64,000 nucleotides of DNA from an uncultured Aliivibrio sp. (GCF_946479765.1 NZ_CAMLHO010000008.1:23671-87670), one strand, 5' to 3'. Shown: positions 40,372-49,708, counted from the first letter of the stretch. Notes: generated from the letters alone by a model not told the origin. Program-made: numbers and translations.

Positions 40372-41334
40372 ATGAGTAAAAGCAATGCAGTAACTAAAGA
40401 AGTTGAAGAGTTCGAACTAGATACAGTCAATGACAGTGACGTTGTTGCTGAGGAACGTTCGGAACGTCTTGAGGTAACCAGTTCACAAAAAGTAATGGAT
40501 GCAACGCAACTTTACTTAGGTGAAATTGGTTTTTCTCCACTCCTAACAGCCGAAGAAGAAGTTTATTTTAGTCGCCTTGCATTAAAAGGTGATGTCGCTG
40601 CACGATCACGAATGATTGAAAGTAACTTACGTTTAGTGGTGAAAATTGCTCGTCGTTACAATCATCGTGGTCTTGCACTATTAGATCTCGTTGAAGAAGG
40701 CAATCTTGGTTTAATCCGCGCAGTTGAAAAGTTTGACCCAGAAAGAGGTTTCCGCTTTTCTACTTACGCAACGTGGTGGATACGTCAAACGATCGAACGT
40801 GCCATCATGAACCAAACTCGTACCATTCGCTTACCTATCCATGTAGTAAAAGAGCTTAATGTGTATTTACGTGCTGCACGTGAACTGTCACAAAAATTGG
40901 ATCACGAACCAACACCAGAAGAAATAGCAGAAAAACTTGATAAACCAGTCAGTGATGTCAGTCGAATGCTGCGCTTAAATGAACGAGTGACTTCTGTTGA
41001 CTCAATGGTTGCTGGTGAGTCAGATAAAGCACTGCTCGATATTTTACCTGATACTAAAAATTGCGATCCTGAATCTGAAACTCAAAAAAACGATATTAAT
41101 GCCTCTTTGGTTGGTTGGCTTGGTCAACTTAATCCAAAACAAAAAGAAGTGGTTGCGCGTCGTTTTGGTTTATTAGGCTACGAAACGGCAACGTTAGAAC
41201 AAGTAGGTAAAGAGATAGGGCTAACTCGTGAGCGAGTAAGACAGATCCAAGTTGAAGGGTTACGTCGTCTAAGAGAAATCATGACGCAACAAGGCTTGAA
41301 TATGGAAACTCTATTTGCGGTTGATGATTATTAA
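40372..41334 (+). CDS. rpoS: RNA polymerase sigma factor RpoS (sigma-S)
   Basis: RpoS directs the general stress and stationary-phase response. Region 1.2/2 reads [32 protein letters not shown]...[62 protein letters not shown], and region 4 includes [30 protein letters not shown]. The ATG at 40372 follows a strong GGGGAGG site and gives 320 residues; the track start (TTG at 40345) is not needed. In V. fischeri relatives RpoS affects motility and stress resistance. Confidence 0.97.
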   Translation: MSKSNAVTKEVEEFELDTVNDSDVVAEERSERLEVTSSQKVMDATQLYLGEIGFSPLLTAEEEVYFSRLALKGDVAARSRMIESNLRLVVKIARRYNHRGLALLDLVEEGNLGLIRAVEKFDPERGFRFSTYATWWIRQTIERAIMNQTRTIRLPIHVVKELNVYLRAARELSQKLDHEPTPEEIAEKLDKPVSDVSRMLRLNERVTSVDSMVAGESDKALLDILPDTKNCDPESETQKNDINASLVGWLGQLNPKQKEVVARRFGLLGYETATLEQVGKEIGLTRERVRQIQVEGLRRLREIMTQQGLNMETLFAVDDY

Positions 41335-41373
41335 TCCTTTTAAGTAACTAAACAATTTAGTATAGAGATAATT

Positions 41374-41411
41374 AAAAGCCACAGTAAATTTATTACTGTG
41401 GCTTTTCTTTG
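41374..41411 (+). terminator. rpoS terminator
   Basis: AAAAGCCACAGTAA-atttat-TTACTGTGGCTTTT is a perfect 14-bp stem, T-rich after the second arm. It also lies between convergent genes and may act both ways. Confidence 0.88.
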
Positions 41412-41416
41412 TCTTT

Positions 41417-42055
41417 TTATTCTAGATTAGAATTGTTTTTCTGTTCGCAGTCTTTCAACGTATGAAATCCAGACCAAATTCGATTAAACGTCGTAATCCA
41501 ACATAAAGCAGAATAGACATATGCAATGATGGTAAAGTGAGTAGGGAATAAACAGAATAAAACAAAACACGCAATGGTTTCAGTCCCTTCTGTTAAGCCA
41601 CTCATATAATACAAAGACTTGTTTTTATATACCGGGTTATCAATATTTCGTTTTCCCGCCATTATTGCAAAGGCTAAGAAGCTGCTCCCAGTACCAATAA
41701 AAGAAAAGATAATCAGAGCTCCTGCAATCGCATTTTGTTCAGGGTTCGCTAAGACAAAACCAAATGGGATCAGAGAATAGAACAGGAAGTCTAAACTGAT
41801 ATCTAAAAAACCACCAGAATCGGTAATGCCTGTAATTCTAGCTAAAGCGCCATCCAAGCCATCACATATCCGATTCAATAAAATAAAGAGTAACGCAATA
41901 TTATATTCTTGAAGTAATAATGCAGGAAAAGCCAAGCAGCCTAAAGCAAAGCCAAATAGGGTGGTTTGATTTGCCGTTATCCCTAATTTATGTAAGCCAC
42001 TTGCTGCTATTGATAAAGGCTTTTTTATTATTTGAATACTGAATTTATCAAGCAT
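41417..42055 (-). CDS. CDP-alcohol phosphatidyltransferase family protein (YnjF-like)
   Basis: The 212-residue membrane protein carries the CDP-alcohol phosphatidyltransferase signature as DGLDGALARITGITDSGGFLDISLD (D-x2-DG-x2-AR...G-x3-D-x3-D) and about six hydrophobic helices. The signature spacing between AR and the next G is seven rather than eight residues. It makes or transfers a phospholipid head group, but the substrate cannot be told. The start overlaps the ATP-binding gene ynjD by eight bases. In E. coli ynjF closes the ynjABCDEF cluster, so the linkage to the ABC transporter is conserved. Confidence 0.85.
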   Translation of the reverse strand: MLDKFSIQIIKKPLSIAASGLHKLGITANQTTLFGFALGCLAFPALLLQEYNIALLFILLNRICDGLDGALARITGITDSGGFLDISLDFLFYSLIPFGFVLANPEQNAIAGALIIFSFIGTGSSFLAFAIMAGKRNIDNPVYKNKSLYYMSGLTEGTETIACFVLFCLFPTHFTIIAYVYSALCWITTFNRIWSGFHTLKDCEQKNNSNLE

Positions 42056-42695
42056 GGTTTATCTCCATTGGCCAAAGGAAGGTTTGGCTATTTTTGGGAA
42101 TATCATCAATATCATGAGTCACTAACAATGTTGGAATATTGGCTTCCGCTAACTGTTCAAATACCCAATCACGAAACTGAATACGCAAAACGTTATCTAG
42201 CTTACTAAAAGGTTCATCTAATAAAGCAACATTAGGTTTTGCTAATAACATTCTTACCAAGCTGATCCTAGCTCGTTGTCCGCCAGATACTTGATCTGGA
42301 AATACATTGGCTAATGAATCTAATTGAACCTTTTTAAGAGCACTTATTGCTTCAACTTTACGTTGGGAACCTTTTATTTTATCTGGTAAAGCAAAAGCCA
42401 GATTTTCCCAAATACAAAGGTGAGGAAAAAGAAGATCCTCCTGAAATAGAATACCTACTTTTCTTGAATGAGAAGGCAGAGCGTTAATGCAATTATCATT
42501 GACGTTAATGTCTCCAGAAAACTGAAAATCATTCGCCAAATGTCCAGCGATAACACTTAATAATGTCGATTTTCCACAACCGCTTGGCCCCATCACACTT
42601 AACACGTCTCCTTTCTCTATGGTAAAAGAGCAAGAGGGTAATAAGAGTGAACCATTACGAGTGAGAATGCTGAGATTGGTGATTGAGAGACTCAT
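42048..42695 (-). CDS. ABC transporter ATP-binding protein (YnjD-like)
   Basis: The 215-residue ATPase has Walker A GPSGCGKST (residues ~36-44), the Q-loop ILFQEDLLFPH, signature VSGGQRARISLVRML, Walker B VALLDEPF and the switch His in LLVTHDID. It groups with short importer ATPases of the YnjD type. It probably pairs with the fused permease upstream. Its stop lies inside the start of the YnjF-like gene, so the two are translationally coupled. The substrate is unknown; the YnjBCD family is sometimes annotated as thiamine or sulfate/iron-like, without proof. Confidence 0.9.
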   Translation of the reverse strand: MSLSITNLSILTRNGSLLLPSCSFTIEKGDVLSVMGPSGCGKSTLLSVIAGHLANDFQFSGDINVNDNCINALPSHSRKVGILFQEDLLFPHLCIWENLAFALPDKIKGSQRKVEAISALKKVQLDSLANVFPDQVSGGQRARISLVRMLLAKPNVALLDEPFSKLDNVLRIQFRDWVFEQLAEANIPTLLVTHDIDDIPKNSQTFLWPMEINHA

Positions 42696-42701
42696 AACTC
42701 G

Positions 42702-44384
42702 TTACTTTCCTTGTTGTTGTTGTGTAAAGGGTGGGAGAAGGTGAGAGCGGCGTGTATAAAACCGCCCGATAAAAATGGCACCGCTAAAGAAAACAAAAGG
42801 CAATAGCGCTTGCCACAACCCATAAAGTGCAGTGATCCGACGATCAAAACCACTAGATAGTGCCACAGCCTCAGTGGTTAACGTCATGATCCTACCTGCC
42901 CCAAGCATTTGTGTTGGAAGGTATTGAGCCAAACTGACACTGATGCCAATTGCCCACGCATATAAAACCGCAGGAAACAGTAAAGGCAGCTTTATTTTTA
43001 TCCAACAATGCCAAGGCGATTTCCCAAGGCTTAATCCTGTTTGGGTCAAGCGTTGATCAAAGCTGCGCCAAGGACCATCTAAAGCTAGAAATACATAAGG
43101 GAAAGCAAAAAAAACATGTGCCCAAATCACCCACAGCCAATAAGAATCACTAGAGAAATAGAGCGCGCTCACTTGAATACCAAATAACAAAGAAAGTTGT
43201 GGTACTAGCATAGGAGTCGCAATGACTAATGAGGGGATATGCGAACGGTATTTAAGTTTGAATTCGTGTCCAAGCAAGGCAAAAGCCAGTGCAATAGTGG
43301 CAGATAGTACTGCAATAATAATACTGTCGGTGATCACCGGAAACAAACTGCGCCACTCACTTTCCCAAAATCGTAGCGTAAAGCTAGTCGGTAATAGTTC
43401 AGGAAAGCGCCAACGTTGAGTAAAACTCCATAAAACCATCATAGGCAGTGAAGCCGCAGCAATACCTGCAACTAGCATAAAAAGAGACAATCCAGGAAGA
43501 CGCAAGCCTCTACGACCAGAAACTTGCCAACGACGGCAATGAGTTGTGATTGCCCATTCTAAAAAGCGATGAAGTCCAATAAGTAACAGACAAAGAGAGA
43601 GAAGGACCATCGCACCTGCACCCGCTCTGGGTTGCAATTGAATATCAGGATCACTAAACCATTGCCATACTAATACTGCAAATGTAGGAGGGTTACTTGA
43701 CCCAATAATCAAGCTGACATCTACCACAGATACGCTATAAGCAATAATGGCAAGCAAAGGGAATCGAGCTTTTTTGAGCCATTGAGGAAAAATACATTTC
43801 CACCAAATTTGATGACGTTGATAACCCAGACTTGCTGCGACCGTCATGGTTTTATCTACTTGCAGTTGCTGCATTATGGGAATGCTCATTAAAAGAAGAA
43901 AAGGCACTTCTTTAATAATCAAAACTAAAATAAGCCCTGCATTAAGCGAGTCATTAATAATAATGGGGAAATCAACGGATCCTAAAGGGACAAGTAACCT
44001 TGCAATAATTCCTGTTGGCGAGAAAAGAAAAGCGAAACCAATAGCAAAAGCGACATGTGGCATAGCAAGTAGTGGGGATAATAAAGGCTCTATTTTTTTC
44101 CAAACAGAGAGATGCCATGTACTTTGCAGAATTGCAAAAGTAATCAAACAAGAGATAAGAGTACTTATAAAGGCGCTGCCTACAGTTAAGGAGATTGAGT
44201 GCCAGATACCGCTCCATTCAAAGACCGATATGTATCCATTTAAAGATAAAGTGTGCAGGCCTATTGGGGGTAGGTAGCTCAACGATGCACTCAAAACCCC
44301 GATTATTCCTGGAAGGATCGGAAGGATGCAAACCATGATAAGTAAAATATAAAAAAATGGTAATATCATGGTCTTGTTAGTCAT
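42702..44384 (-). CDS. Fused ABC transporter permease (YnjC-like)
   Basis: The 560-residue protein is a tandem duplication of two six-helix BPD_transp_1 permease domains (about residues 60-260 and 340-540). Each has an EAA-like loop (AASLGYQRHQIWWKCIFPQWL in the first, GLSLGKSPWHCWIKIKLPLL in the second) that contacts the ATPase. Such fused permeases are typical of YnjC and FbpB types. It is the first gene of the -strand operon. No substrate-binding protein gene is found upstream, although E. coli has ynjB there. The 295 bases to 44680 hold the divergent promoters. Confidence 0.9.
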   Translation of the reverse strand: MTNKTMILPFFYILLIMVCILPILPGIIGVLSASLSYLPPIGLHTLSLNGYISVFEWSGIWHSISLTVGSAFISTLISCLITFAILQSTWHLSVWKKIEPLLSPLLAMPHVAFAIGFAFLFSPTGIIARLLVPLGSVDFPIIINDSLNAGLILVLIIKEVPFLLLMSIPIMQQLQVDKTMTVAASLGYQRHQIWWKCIFPQWLKKARFPLLAIIAYSVSVVDVSLIIGSSNPPTFAVLVWQWFSDPDIQLQPRAGAGAMVLLSLCLLLIGLHRFLEWAITTHCRRWQVSGRRGLRLPGLSLFMLVAGIAAASLPMMVLWSFTQRWRFPELLPTSFTLRFWESEWRSLFPVITDSIIIAVLSATIALAFALLGHEFKLKYRSHIPSLVIATPMLVPQLSLLFGIQVSALYFSSDSYWLWVIWAHVFFAFPYVFLALDGPWRSFDQRLTQTGLSLGKSPWHCWIKIKLPLLFPAVLYAWAIGISVSLAQYLPTQMLGAGRIMTLTTEAVALSSGFDRRITALYGLWQALLPFVFFSGAIFIGRFYTRRSHLLPPFTQQQQGK

Positions 44385-44695
44385 ACCTTAATTAAAAATA
44401 AGTACATAGTTGCTGGGGAATATTATGTGGTATTGATGATAATGTATTGAATAAGAGAAAAAGTAAACTAATTAGTTCATTTTTAAATTGTCACGAATAC
44501 CAGTATTATTTATTGTATAGATTTGGTTGTTAATGTGTGGTTTTTTTTAGTAAGTAAGATTTTATTTTTCTTATTTGTAATTATTTGCTGTGAGTTCTTT
44601 TCTAATAAGTAAAATAGAGTGATTTTTATCACATAATTCGTGATTTTAAATCTGCGCTATGTATACTCCTTTTCCCAATGCAAGCCGTCACATGG

Positions 44696-44734
44696 AACAG
44701 TGAATGACCCCAAGGACTTGGACCAGCTACTGTT
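44696..44734 (+). promoter_or_regulatory. Structured 5' leader of the nucleoside transporter gene
   Basis: AACAGT (44696-44701) pairs with ACTGTT (44729-44734) around an inner hairpin CCAA-GGAC-TTGG (44710-44721). It lies just before the leader ORF at 44757. I do not recognise a known riboswitch. Confidence 0.45.
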
Positions 44735-44756
44735 AAACAGCTTGTAAGGGTAAATA

Positions 44757-44870
44757 ATGAACATACTAATCTCCATCATCACTTCTTCTTGGTGCAGTCA
44801 CTCTTCGCCGATCTCGTCATCCACGATGGCACCTCCTTTTGTTTCTTCTTTTTATTCAATTGCTTCATAG
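44757..44870 (+). CDS. Putative serine-rich leader peptide upstream of the nucleoside transporter
   Basis: A 37-codon ORF (MNILISIITSSW...FYSIAS) starts at an ATG with a strong ribosome site, AAGGG six bases upstream, and stops eight bases before the transporter ATG. Thirteen of its 37 residues are serine. The coding stretch is unusually C-rich and G-poor for this genome: by direct count about 31 C to 11 G in 44761-44860, the composition of Rho-loading sites. This arrangement is that of a leader peptide controlling Rho-dependent termination or translational coupling. The peptide has no recognised family; a true small protein cannot be excluded. Confidence 0.5.
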   Translation: MNILISIITSSWCSHSSPISSSTMAPPFVSSFYSIAS

Positions 44871-44878
44871 GCGTAATC

Positions 44879-46093
44879 ATGACTATTTTATTTAGCCTAC
44901 TAGGCATGTGTGCGTTGATTTTCTGTGCATGGGTATTTTCAGAGAAACGTTCAGCAATTAATTGGAAAACGGTCTCTAGAGCTCTTTTATTACAATTCTC
45001 TTTTGCCGCTCTGGTGCTGTATTTTCCATGGGGACAAGCCGCTCTCGCCGGATTAAGCAGCGGGGTATCTAGTTTGCTTGGTTTTGCCGATGCAGGTATT
45101 GCTTTTCTCTTTGGTGATCTCGCTTCAACTGGTTTTATTTTTGCTATTCGCGTCCTTCCTATTATTATCTTCTTTAGTGCCCTTATCTCCGCGTTATATT
45201 ATTTAGGTATCATGCAAAAAATCATCGCGGTTCTTGGTGGTGCAATTCAAAAATTCCTCGGTACAAGTAAAGTAGAATCCCTCGTCGCTACTGGTAACAT
45301 CTTTCTTTCTCAAGGTGAGTCACCTCTTCTTATCCGTCCATTCCTAGCTCAAATGACTCGTTCTGAACTGTTTGCTGTAATGGCGGGTGGTATGGCATCA
45401 GTAGCTGGTAGTGTGCTTGGTGGTTATGCAGGTTTAGGGGTAGAGCTTAAATACCTAATCGCTGCTAGTTTCATGGCAGCGCCTGGTAGTTTATTAATGG
45501 CGAAGATTTTAGTTCCTGAGCAATCAACACCGGTTGACCAACATGAATTAACCATCGATAAAAGTGAACAAAGCAATGTGGTGGATGCATTAGCAAGTGG
45601 CGCGATGAACGGCATGAAAGTCGCGGTTGCTGTAGGTACTATGCTAATTGCGTTTGTGAGTGTTATCGCAATGGTAAACAGTGGCCTAGAAATGGTGGGT
45701 GAATGGTTTGGTTTTGCGGGCATTACACTGCAAACATTATTCGGTTACTTGTTTGCACCTGTTGCATGGATCATTGGTGTACCTAAGCATGAAATGATCA
45801 TGGCGGGTTCTTATATCGGTCAAAAAGTAGTACTGAATGAGTTTGTTGCTTTCATCGACTTTGTTCAACATAAAGATCAATTATCTGCTTATACTCAAGT
45901 TATCATCACGTTTGCATTATGTGGTTTTGCTAACATTGGTTCTATTGCGATTCAATTAGGCTCTATTGGTGTAATGGCTCCTGAGCGTCGTGCTGAAGTT
46001 GCGAACATGGGTTTTAAAGCGGTACTGGCTGGTACGTTAGCTAACTTGATGAGTGCATGTTTAGCGGGTCTATTCTTTAGTTTATCGATGTAA
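44879..46093 (+). CDS. Concentrative nucleoside transporter (NupC family)
   Basis: The ~404-residue multi-helix inner-membrane protein belongs to the CNT family, which imports nucleosides with H+ or Na+. Family motifs are GDLASTGFIFAIRVLPIIIFFSALISALYYLGIM, the SQGESPLLIRPFLAQMTRSEL core, GGMASVAGSVLGGYAG and the late YVLCGFANIGSIAIQLG-like stretch (FALCGFANIGSIAIQLGSIG). The track starts at 44789, but the ATG at 44879 (MTILFSLLGMC) gives the normal N-terminus, and the upstream 30 residues overlap the leader ORF. A good terminator follows. Confidence 0.93.
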   Translation: MTILFSLLGMCALIFCAWVFSEKRSAINWKTVSRALLLQFSFAALVLYFPWGQAALAGLSSGVSSLLGFADAGIAFLFGDLASTGFIFAIRVLPIIIFFSALISALYYLGIMQKIIAVLGGAIQKFLGTSKVESLVATGNIFLSQGESPLLIRPFLAQMTRSELFAVMAGGMASVAGSVLGGYAGLGVELKYLIAASFMAAPGSLLMAKILVPEQSTPVDQHELTIDKSEQSNVVDALASGAMNGMKVAVAVGTMLIAFVSVIAMVNSGLEMVGEWFGFAGITLQTLFGYLFAPVAWIIGVPKHEMIMAGSYIGQKVVLNEFVAFIDFVQHKDQLSAYTQVIITFALCGFANIGSIAIQLGSIGVMAPERRAEVANMGFKAVLAGTLANLMSACLAGLFFSLSM

Positions 46094-46110
46094 TTACTTT
46101 AAGCTAAAAC

Positions 46111-46149
46111 AAAGCCCATGCAGTATGAGAATACGCATGGGCTTTTTTA
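46111..46149. terminator. Bidirectional terminator between nucleoside transporter and dcuB
   Basis: AAAGCCCATGC / GCATGGGCTTT with a T run on the + strand and an A-rich 5' side that gives a T-rich tail on the - strand; it separates convergent genes. Confidence 0.88.
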
Positions 46150-46170
46150 TTTTTTAAATGACTATTTTAA

Positions 46171-47499
46171 TTAACCAATTACTATTTGGCCTAATACATA
46201 GCCAAGCATACAGGCAGAAATTACACCGATTAACCCCACGGACATAAATGAGTGGTTAAAGTAATATTTACCAATCTTAGTCGTACCTGAGCTATCAAAG
46301 TTAACCGTTGCAATGTCTGATGGGTAATTGGGAATGAAGAAATACCCATAAACAGCAGGCATTAAACCAATGACTAAGGCAGGTTCCAATCCTAGAGCAA
46401 GACCAACCGGTAACATCATTCGAGCGGTTGCTGCTTGAGAGTTAACCACTACAGATACAATGAATAGCGCTAAAGCGAATGTCCATGGGTGAAGTGTCAC
46501 CATGTCTACAATCCCTGCTCTAAATTGAGGCATTGCGTATTGGAAATAGGTATCAGACATCCAAGCGATACCGAAGATGGCAATCGCTGCAACCATACCT
46601 GATTTAAATACAACACCATTAGGAACGTCACGCGGATCGGTTTTTGTTGCTAATAAAATTACACCACCAAACGCTAGCATCATCATTTGGATTACAACAG
46701 ACATTTTGATCGGAGCGCCACCTTCAGTGATCGTTCTAACTTCAGGCCACATAGCGATAACAACGATAGAAACAATGGCACCTAAAAAGATAAGTACCGC
46801 ATTACGCGCTTTAGTTGGTAACTCTTCATCTAAAGAGGTAGAGGTTGTATTTAAGATTTTTTCACGCCAAACAGGATCTTTTAAGCGTGCTTGGTACTCT
46901 TCATCATCGTCTAATTCTTTACCACGACGTAAGCTATACAGTGCTAGCATTAACGTACCAAACAAGGTAGAAGGCACCGTTACCATTAAGATCGACATTA
47001 AGGTAATTGATGCGTCAATATCGACTAGTTGTGCAAGGTAGTAAACAACCGCAGCAGAAAGAGGAGAGGCGGTTATTGCGATTTGAGAAGCAACAGATGC
47101 CGCTGCCATTGGGCGTTCAGGACGAATGCCATTTTTTAATGCGACATCACCAATGATCGGCATGATTGAGTACACAGCATGGCCTGTACCTAACAAAAAT
47201 GTCATTGCATAAGTAACAAAAGGCGCAATGATAGTGACGCGTTTAGGATTCTTTCTTAAGATCCGTTCGGCCACCTGTAACATATATTTCAAACCACCTG
47301 CCGCTTCTAATATTGAAGCACAAGTCACTACCGCTAAAATGATCAGCATTACGGTGACGGGAGGAGAGGTTGGTGGCATTTTGAAGATAAAGACTTCAAT
47401 CACCAAACCAATACCTGAGACAACCCCTAAACCTATCCCACCAAATCGAGACCCGATATAGAGCACGAGTAATAAAAAGAGAAATTCAAAATACAACAT
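46171..47499 (-). CDS. dcuB: Anaerobic C4-dicarboxylate transporter (DcuA/DcuB family)
   Basis: The ~442-residue membrane protein exchanges fumarate, malate or aspartate for succinate in anaerobic fumarate respiration. Typical sequence includes SRFGGIGLGVVSGIGLVIEVFIF, RNPKRVTIIAPFVTYAMTFLLGTGHAVYSIMPII and NGIRPERPMAAASVASQIAITASPLSAAVV. The track start at 47565 adds 22 residues; the ATG at 47499 (MLYFEFLFLLL) has CAGGTGG at a good distance and matches the family N-terminus. It resembles DcuB more than DcuA, but the assignment between the two is not certain. Confidence 0.9.
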   Translation of the reverse strand: MLYFEFLFLLLVLYIGSRFGGIGLGVVSGIGLVIEVFIFKMPPTSPPVTVMLIILAVVTCASILEAAGGLKYMLQVAERILRKNPKRVTIIAPFVTYAMTFLLGTGHAVYSIMPIIGDVALKNGIRPERPMAAASVASQIAITASPLSAAVVYYLAQLVDIDASITLMSILMVTVPSTLFGTLMLALYSLRRGKELDDDEEYQARLKDPVWREKILNTTSTSLDEELPTKARNAVLIFLGAIVSIVVIAMWPEVRTITEGGAPIKMSVVIQMMMLAFGGVILLATKTDPRDVPNGVVFKSGMVAAIAIFGIAWMSDTYFQYAMPQFRAGIVDMVTLHPWTFALALFIVSVVVNSQAATARMMLPVGLALGLEPALVIGLMPAVYGYFFIPNYPSDIATVNFDSSGTTKIGKYYFNHSFMSVGLIGVISACMLGYVLGQIVIG

Positions 47500-47724
47500 A
47501 GAACCACCTGCATTAATGCAATTATAATTAAAATCAACTACAGGCATTAATACCTTATTTTTCATGGGGTTTAATTGAGCAAGTTCTCATTTAGATTGTT
47601 GTTGGTTTTATAAATAGAAGCTTGGTTGATCTGAATTAAATGAAGGGACGGTTTCTATTAAAAAATAAAGAAATGGGTTCTAGCTATCAGATTGTAATAA
47701 AGGTTTTGTGCTTTAGGTTAGGCA

Positions 47725-48663
47725 TTAATCTCGAGTAAAGTTTTGCTCTGAGAAGTGGTCAAGATCGTACGGTGTTTGCTGGTAAACACAGTAATTAAGC
47801 CAGTTAGAAAACAGCAAATGTCCATGACTGCGCCATGTCGCTTTAGGTGGTATCTCTGGATCATCATCTGGGTAGTAATTGAGAGGAATAGTAGGCTCCA
47901 TTCCTTCACCTAAATCACGAACGTACTCATGATGTAGAGTGAATGAATCATACTCAGGGTGACCCGTGACAAACACATTTCGCTTATCTTTTGTTGAAGC
48001 AAGGTATACACCTGCTTGTTCAGATGTGGCTAGAATATCCAGATCAGTGTGTTCATTCAGATAATCTGCGGAGAAATCAGCGTAACGAGAATGAGGAGCT
48101 AAAAACTGATCATCAAAACCACGTAAAATAGGGTGGTGTTGATCAAGATTATTATGTTGATATACCCCAGATAATTTCTCTTTACGGGTGCGTTTTGGTA
48201 AATCGTATAAAAGTTTTAAACCTGCTTGAGCAGCCCAACAAACATAAAGGCTTGAGGTTACATGATCTTTTGCCCAGGTCATGATGGTTTGTAAGTGATC
48301 CCAATAAATTACATCTTCAAATTGCACTAAACCTAATGGAGCGCCAGTGATGATCAGCCCATCAAAGTTACGATTTTTAATGCCTTCAAATTGACGATAA
48401 AAGGTATCTAAATGCTCTGTTGGGGTATTTTTACTGGTGCGATTATCAATGCGTAATAGCTCAACATCCACTTGTAATGGGCTATTAGAAAGTAAGCGTA
48501 AAAATTGAGTTTCTGTTTCGATCTTTTTTGGCATCAAATTTAAAATGATGACTTTAAGAGGTCGAATGGCTTGCGTGGTGGCACGAGACTCTTGCATGAT
48601 AAAGATATTCTCTTCACGCAAGACTTCAGCAGCAGGGAGTTGGTCTGGTATTTTTATCGGCAC
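47725..48663 (-). CDS. metA: Homoserine O-succinyltransferase
   Basis: MetA activates homoserine with succinyl-CoA at the start of methionine synthesis. The 312-residue protein begins [23 protein letters not shown] as in the family. It contains the catalytic cysteine in [15 protein letters not shown] (about residue 142) and the His/Glu pair in [17 protein letters not shown] glutamate rather than glycine at the acyl-specificity position cannot be judged without alignment, so the acyl donor is an inference. Tandem MetJ-like boxes lie just upstream (48692-48707). Confidence 0.97.
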   Translation of the reverse strand: MPIKIPDQLPAAEVLREENIFIMQESRATTQAIRPLKVIILNLMPKKIETETQFLRLLSNSPLQVDVELLRIDNRTSKNTPTEHLDTFYRQFEGIKNRNFDGLIITGAPLGLVQFEDVIYWDHLQTIMTWAKDHVTSSLYVCWAAQAGLKLLYDLPKRTRKEKLSGVYQHNNLDQHHPILRGFDDQFLAPHSRYADFSADYLNEHTDLDILATSEQAGVYLASTKDKRNVFVTGHPEYDSFTLHHEYVRDLGEGMEPTIPLNYYPDDDPEIPPKATWRSHGHLLFSNWLNYCVYQQTPYDLDHFSEQNFTRD

Positions 48664-48691
48664 AACTTATCCTTAAGTTATTTTAATTTGT

Positions 48692-48707
48692 AGCGTTCTA
48701 TACGTCC
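48692..48707 (-). promoter_or_regulatory. Possible MetJ operator of metA
   Basis: On the - strand GGACGTAT directly followed by AGAACGCT resembles two tandem MetJ boxes (consensus AGACGTCT; 6/8 and 5/8 matches). It lies 29-44 bases before the metA start. Confidence 0.4.
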
Positions 48708-48750
48708 ATACTCCTAAACTACCTTATTATGAATAGTGTGTCGATACAAG

Positions 48751-48779
48751 AAAGGGCACCAACGTGCCCTTTTCTTTTT
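48751..48779. terminator. Terminator between the EamA exporter gene and metA
   Basis: AAAGGGCAC / GTGCCCTTT hairpin. On the - strand it follows the EamA gene by 11 bases and continues into TCTTGT, a weak tail; on the + strand the tail TTCTTTTTC is more T-rich. Confidence 0.65.
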
Positions 48780-48790
48780 CTTTGATGTAA

Positions 48791-49708
48791 TTACGCTGAC
48801 TTATCGCGCATTTTAAATAAATTTAATGAAAGTTTATTTCGTGGAAGCTTGGCCAGTAAAATGCCACTAAGCAGTGGGATTAACAGCATTAATGATTGTT
48901 CTGAAATCACAGTGCCAGAGGTAAGCGCCGATAGGCTTAAAGCCACTAATGGGAAAATTAAGAAACAGATTGAAGCTGCAAATGGCGTTGAGATCTGACC
49001 TAATTTGAAATAAGCAACAATGCCACCGACACTAGCAAATACACCTAAATAACTAACAGCAATAAGTGACGATGATGAAAATGATTGCACATCTACGTTT
49101 TCAAATGCAAATGAAGTAATAAACAGCAATAGTGAAGCTATAAAGCTAGGTATTGCGTTGTAAGTGATAACTTGAATATCTTTGCAGTGTTTTTGAACCA
49201 TGACGTACATTATGGCATGAATAACGACTGCCAAGGCTAACGCTGCTGAACCTATCAATAAATTATTCCCCCCAATACTCAGTTCATTCGATAAGATAAG
49301 ATACAAACTCCCTACCGAAATAAAGAGACCCGCAAATTGGTGGGGTGATAGTCGAAGCCCTAAAAATAGCGTTGATGTGATCATAACGGCAATTGGCATG
49401 TTAGCAAAAATGATAGATGCTAGACCTGAAGAAATATACATCTCACCAGCAATCATTAAGGTAAATGGAATTGCGAAATAGAAAACAGCGACAATAACCA
49501 TCCATTTATTTTTTCCTTTTGGAAAGAACAAGGGTTGATTAAATATCTTCGAGAGTAAAATTAAAATGGGTGAGGCAATAAGGAAACGTAAAGCTGTCGA
49601 AAAAATGGGTGGAATACTGGCTACTGCGATTTCCATGGCAAGCCATGTTGTGCCCCAAATAAAGCATACAGAGCAAAAAAGAAGTAGTGATAGATATTTG
49701 TTATTCAT
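48791..49708 (-). CDS. EamA/DMT family transporter
   Basis: The 305-residue product has ten hydrophobic helices in two EamA repeats (about residues 5-140 and 150-285). It shows the repeat starts SVCFIWGTTWLAMEIAVASIPP and ALALAVVIHAIMYVMVQ. Such proteins export amino acids, amines or other metabolites; the substrate cannot be predicted. It is monocistronic, upstream of metA on the same strand but separated by a hairpin. The C-terminus ends in a short basic tail (KLSLNLFKMRDKSA). Confidence 0.85.
   Translation of the reverse strand: MNNKYLSLLLFCSVCFIWGTTWLAMEIAVASIPPIFSTALRFLIASPILILLSKIFNQPLFFPKGKNKWMVIVAVFYFAIPFTLMIAGEMYISSGLASIIFANMPIAVMITSTLFLGLRLSPHQFAGLFISVGSLYLILSNELSIGGNNLLIGSAALALAVVIHAIMYVMVQKHCKDIQVITYNAIPSFIASLLLFITSFAFENVDVQSFSSSSLIAVSYLGVFASVGGIVAYFKLGQISTPFAASICFLIFPLVALSLSALTSGTVISEQSLMLLIPLLSGILLAKLPRNKLSLNLFKMRDKSA

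Noticed and set aside
43846-44277. 143-codon + strand ORF antisense to the YnjC-like permease
   Set aside because: Shadow of the membrane-protein coding frame; no ribosome site and no recognisable sequence.
46577-47041. 154-codon + strand ORF antisense to dcuB
   Set aside because: Shadow of a transporter gene; low-complexity Thr/Ser/Ile reading typical of the complement of helices.
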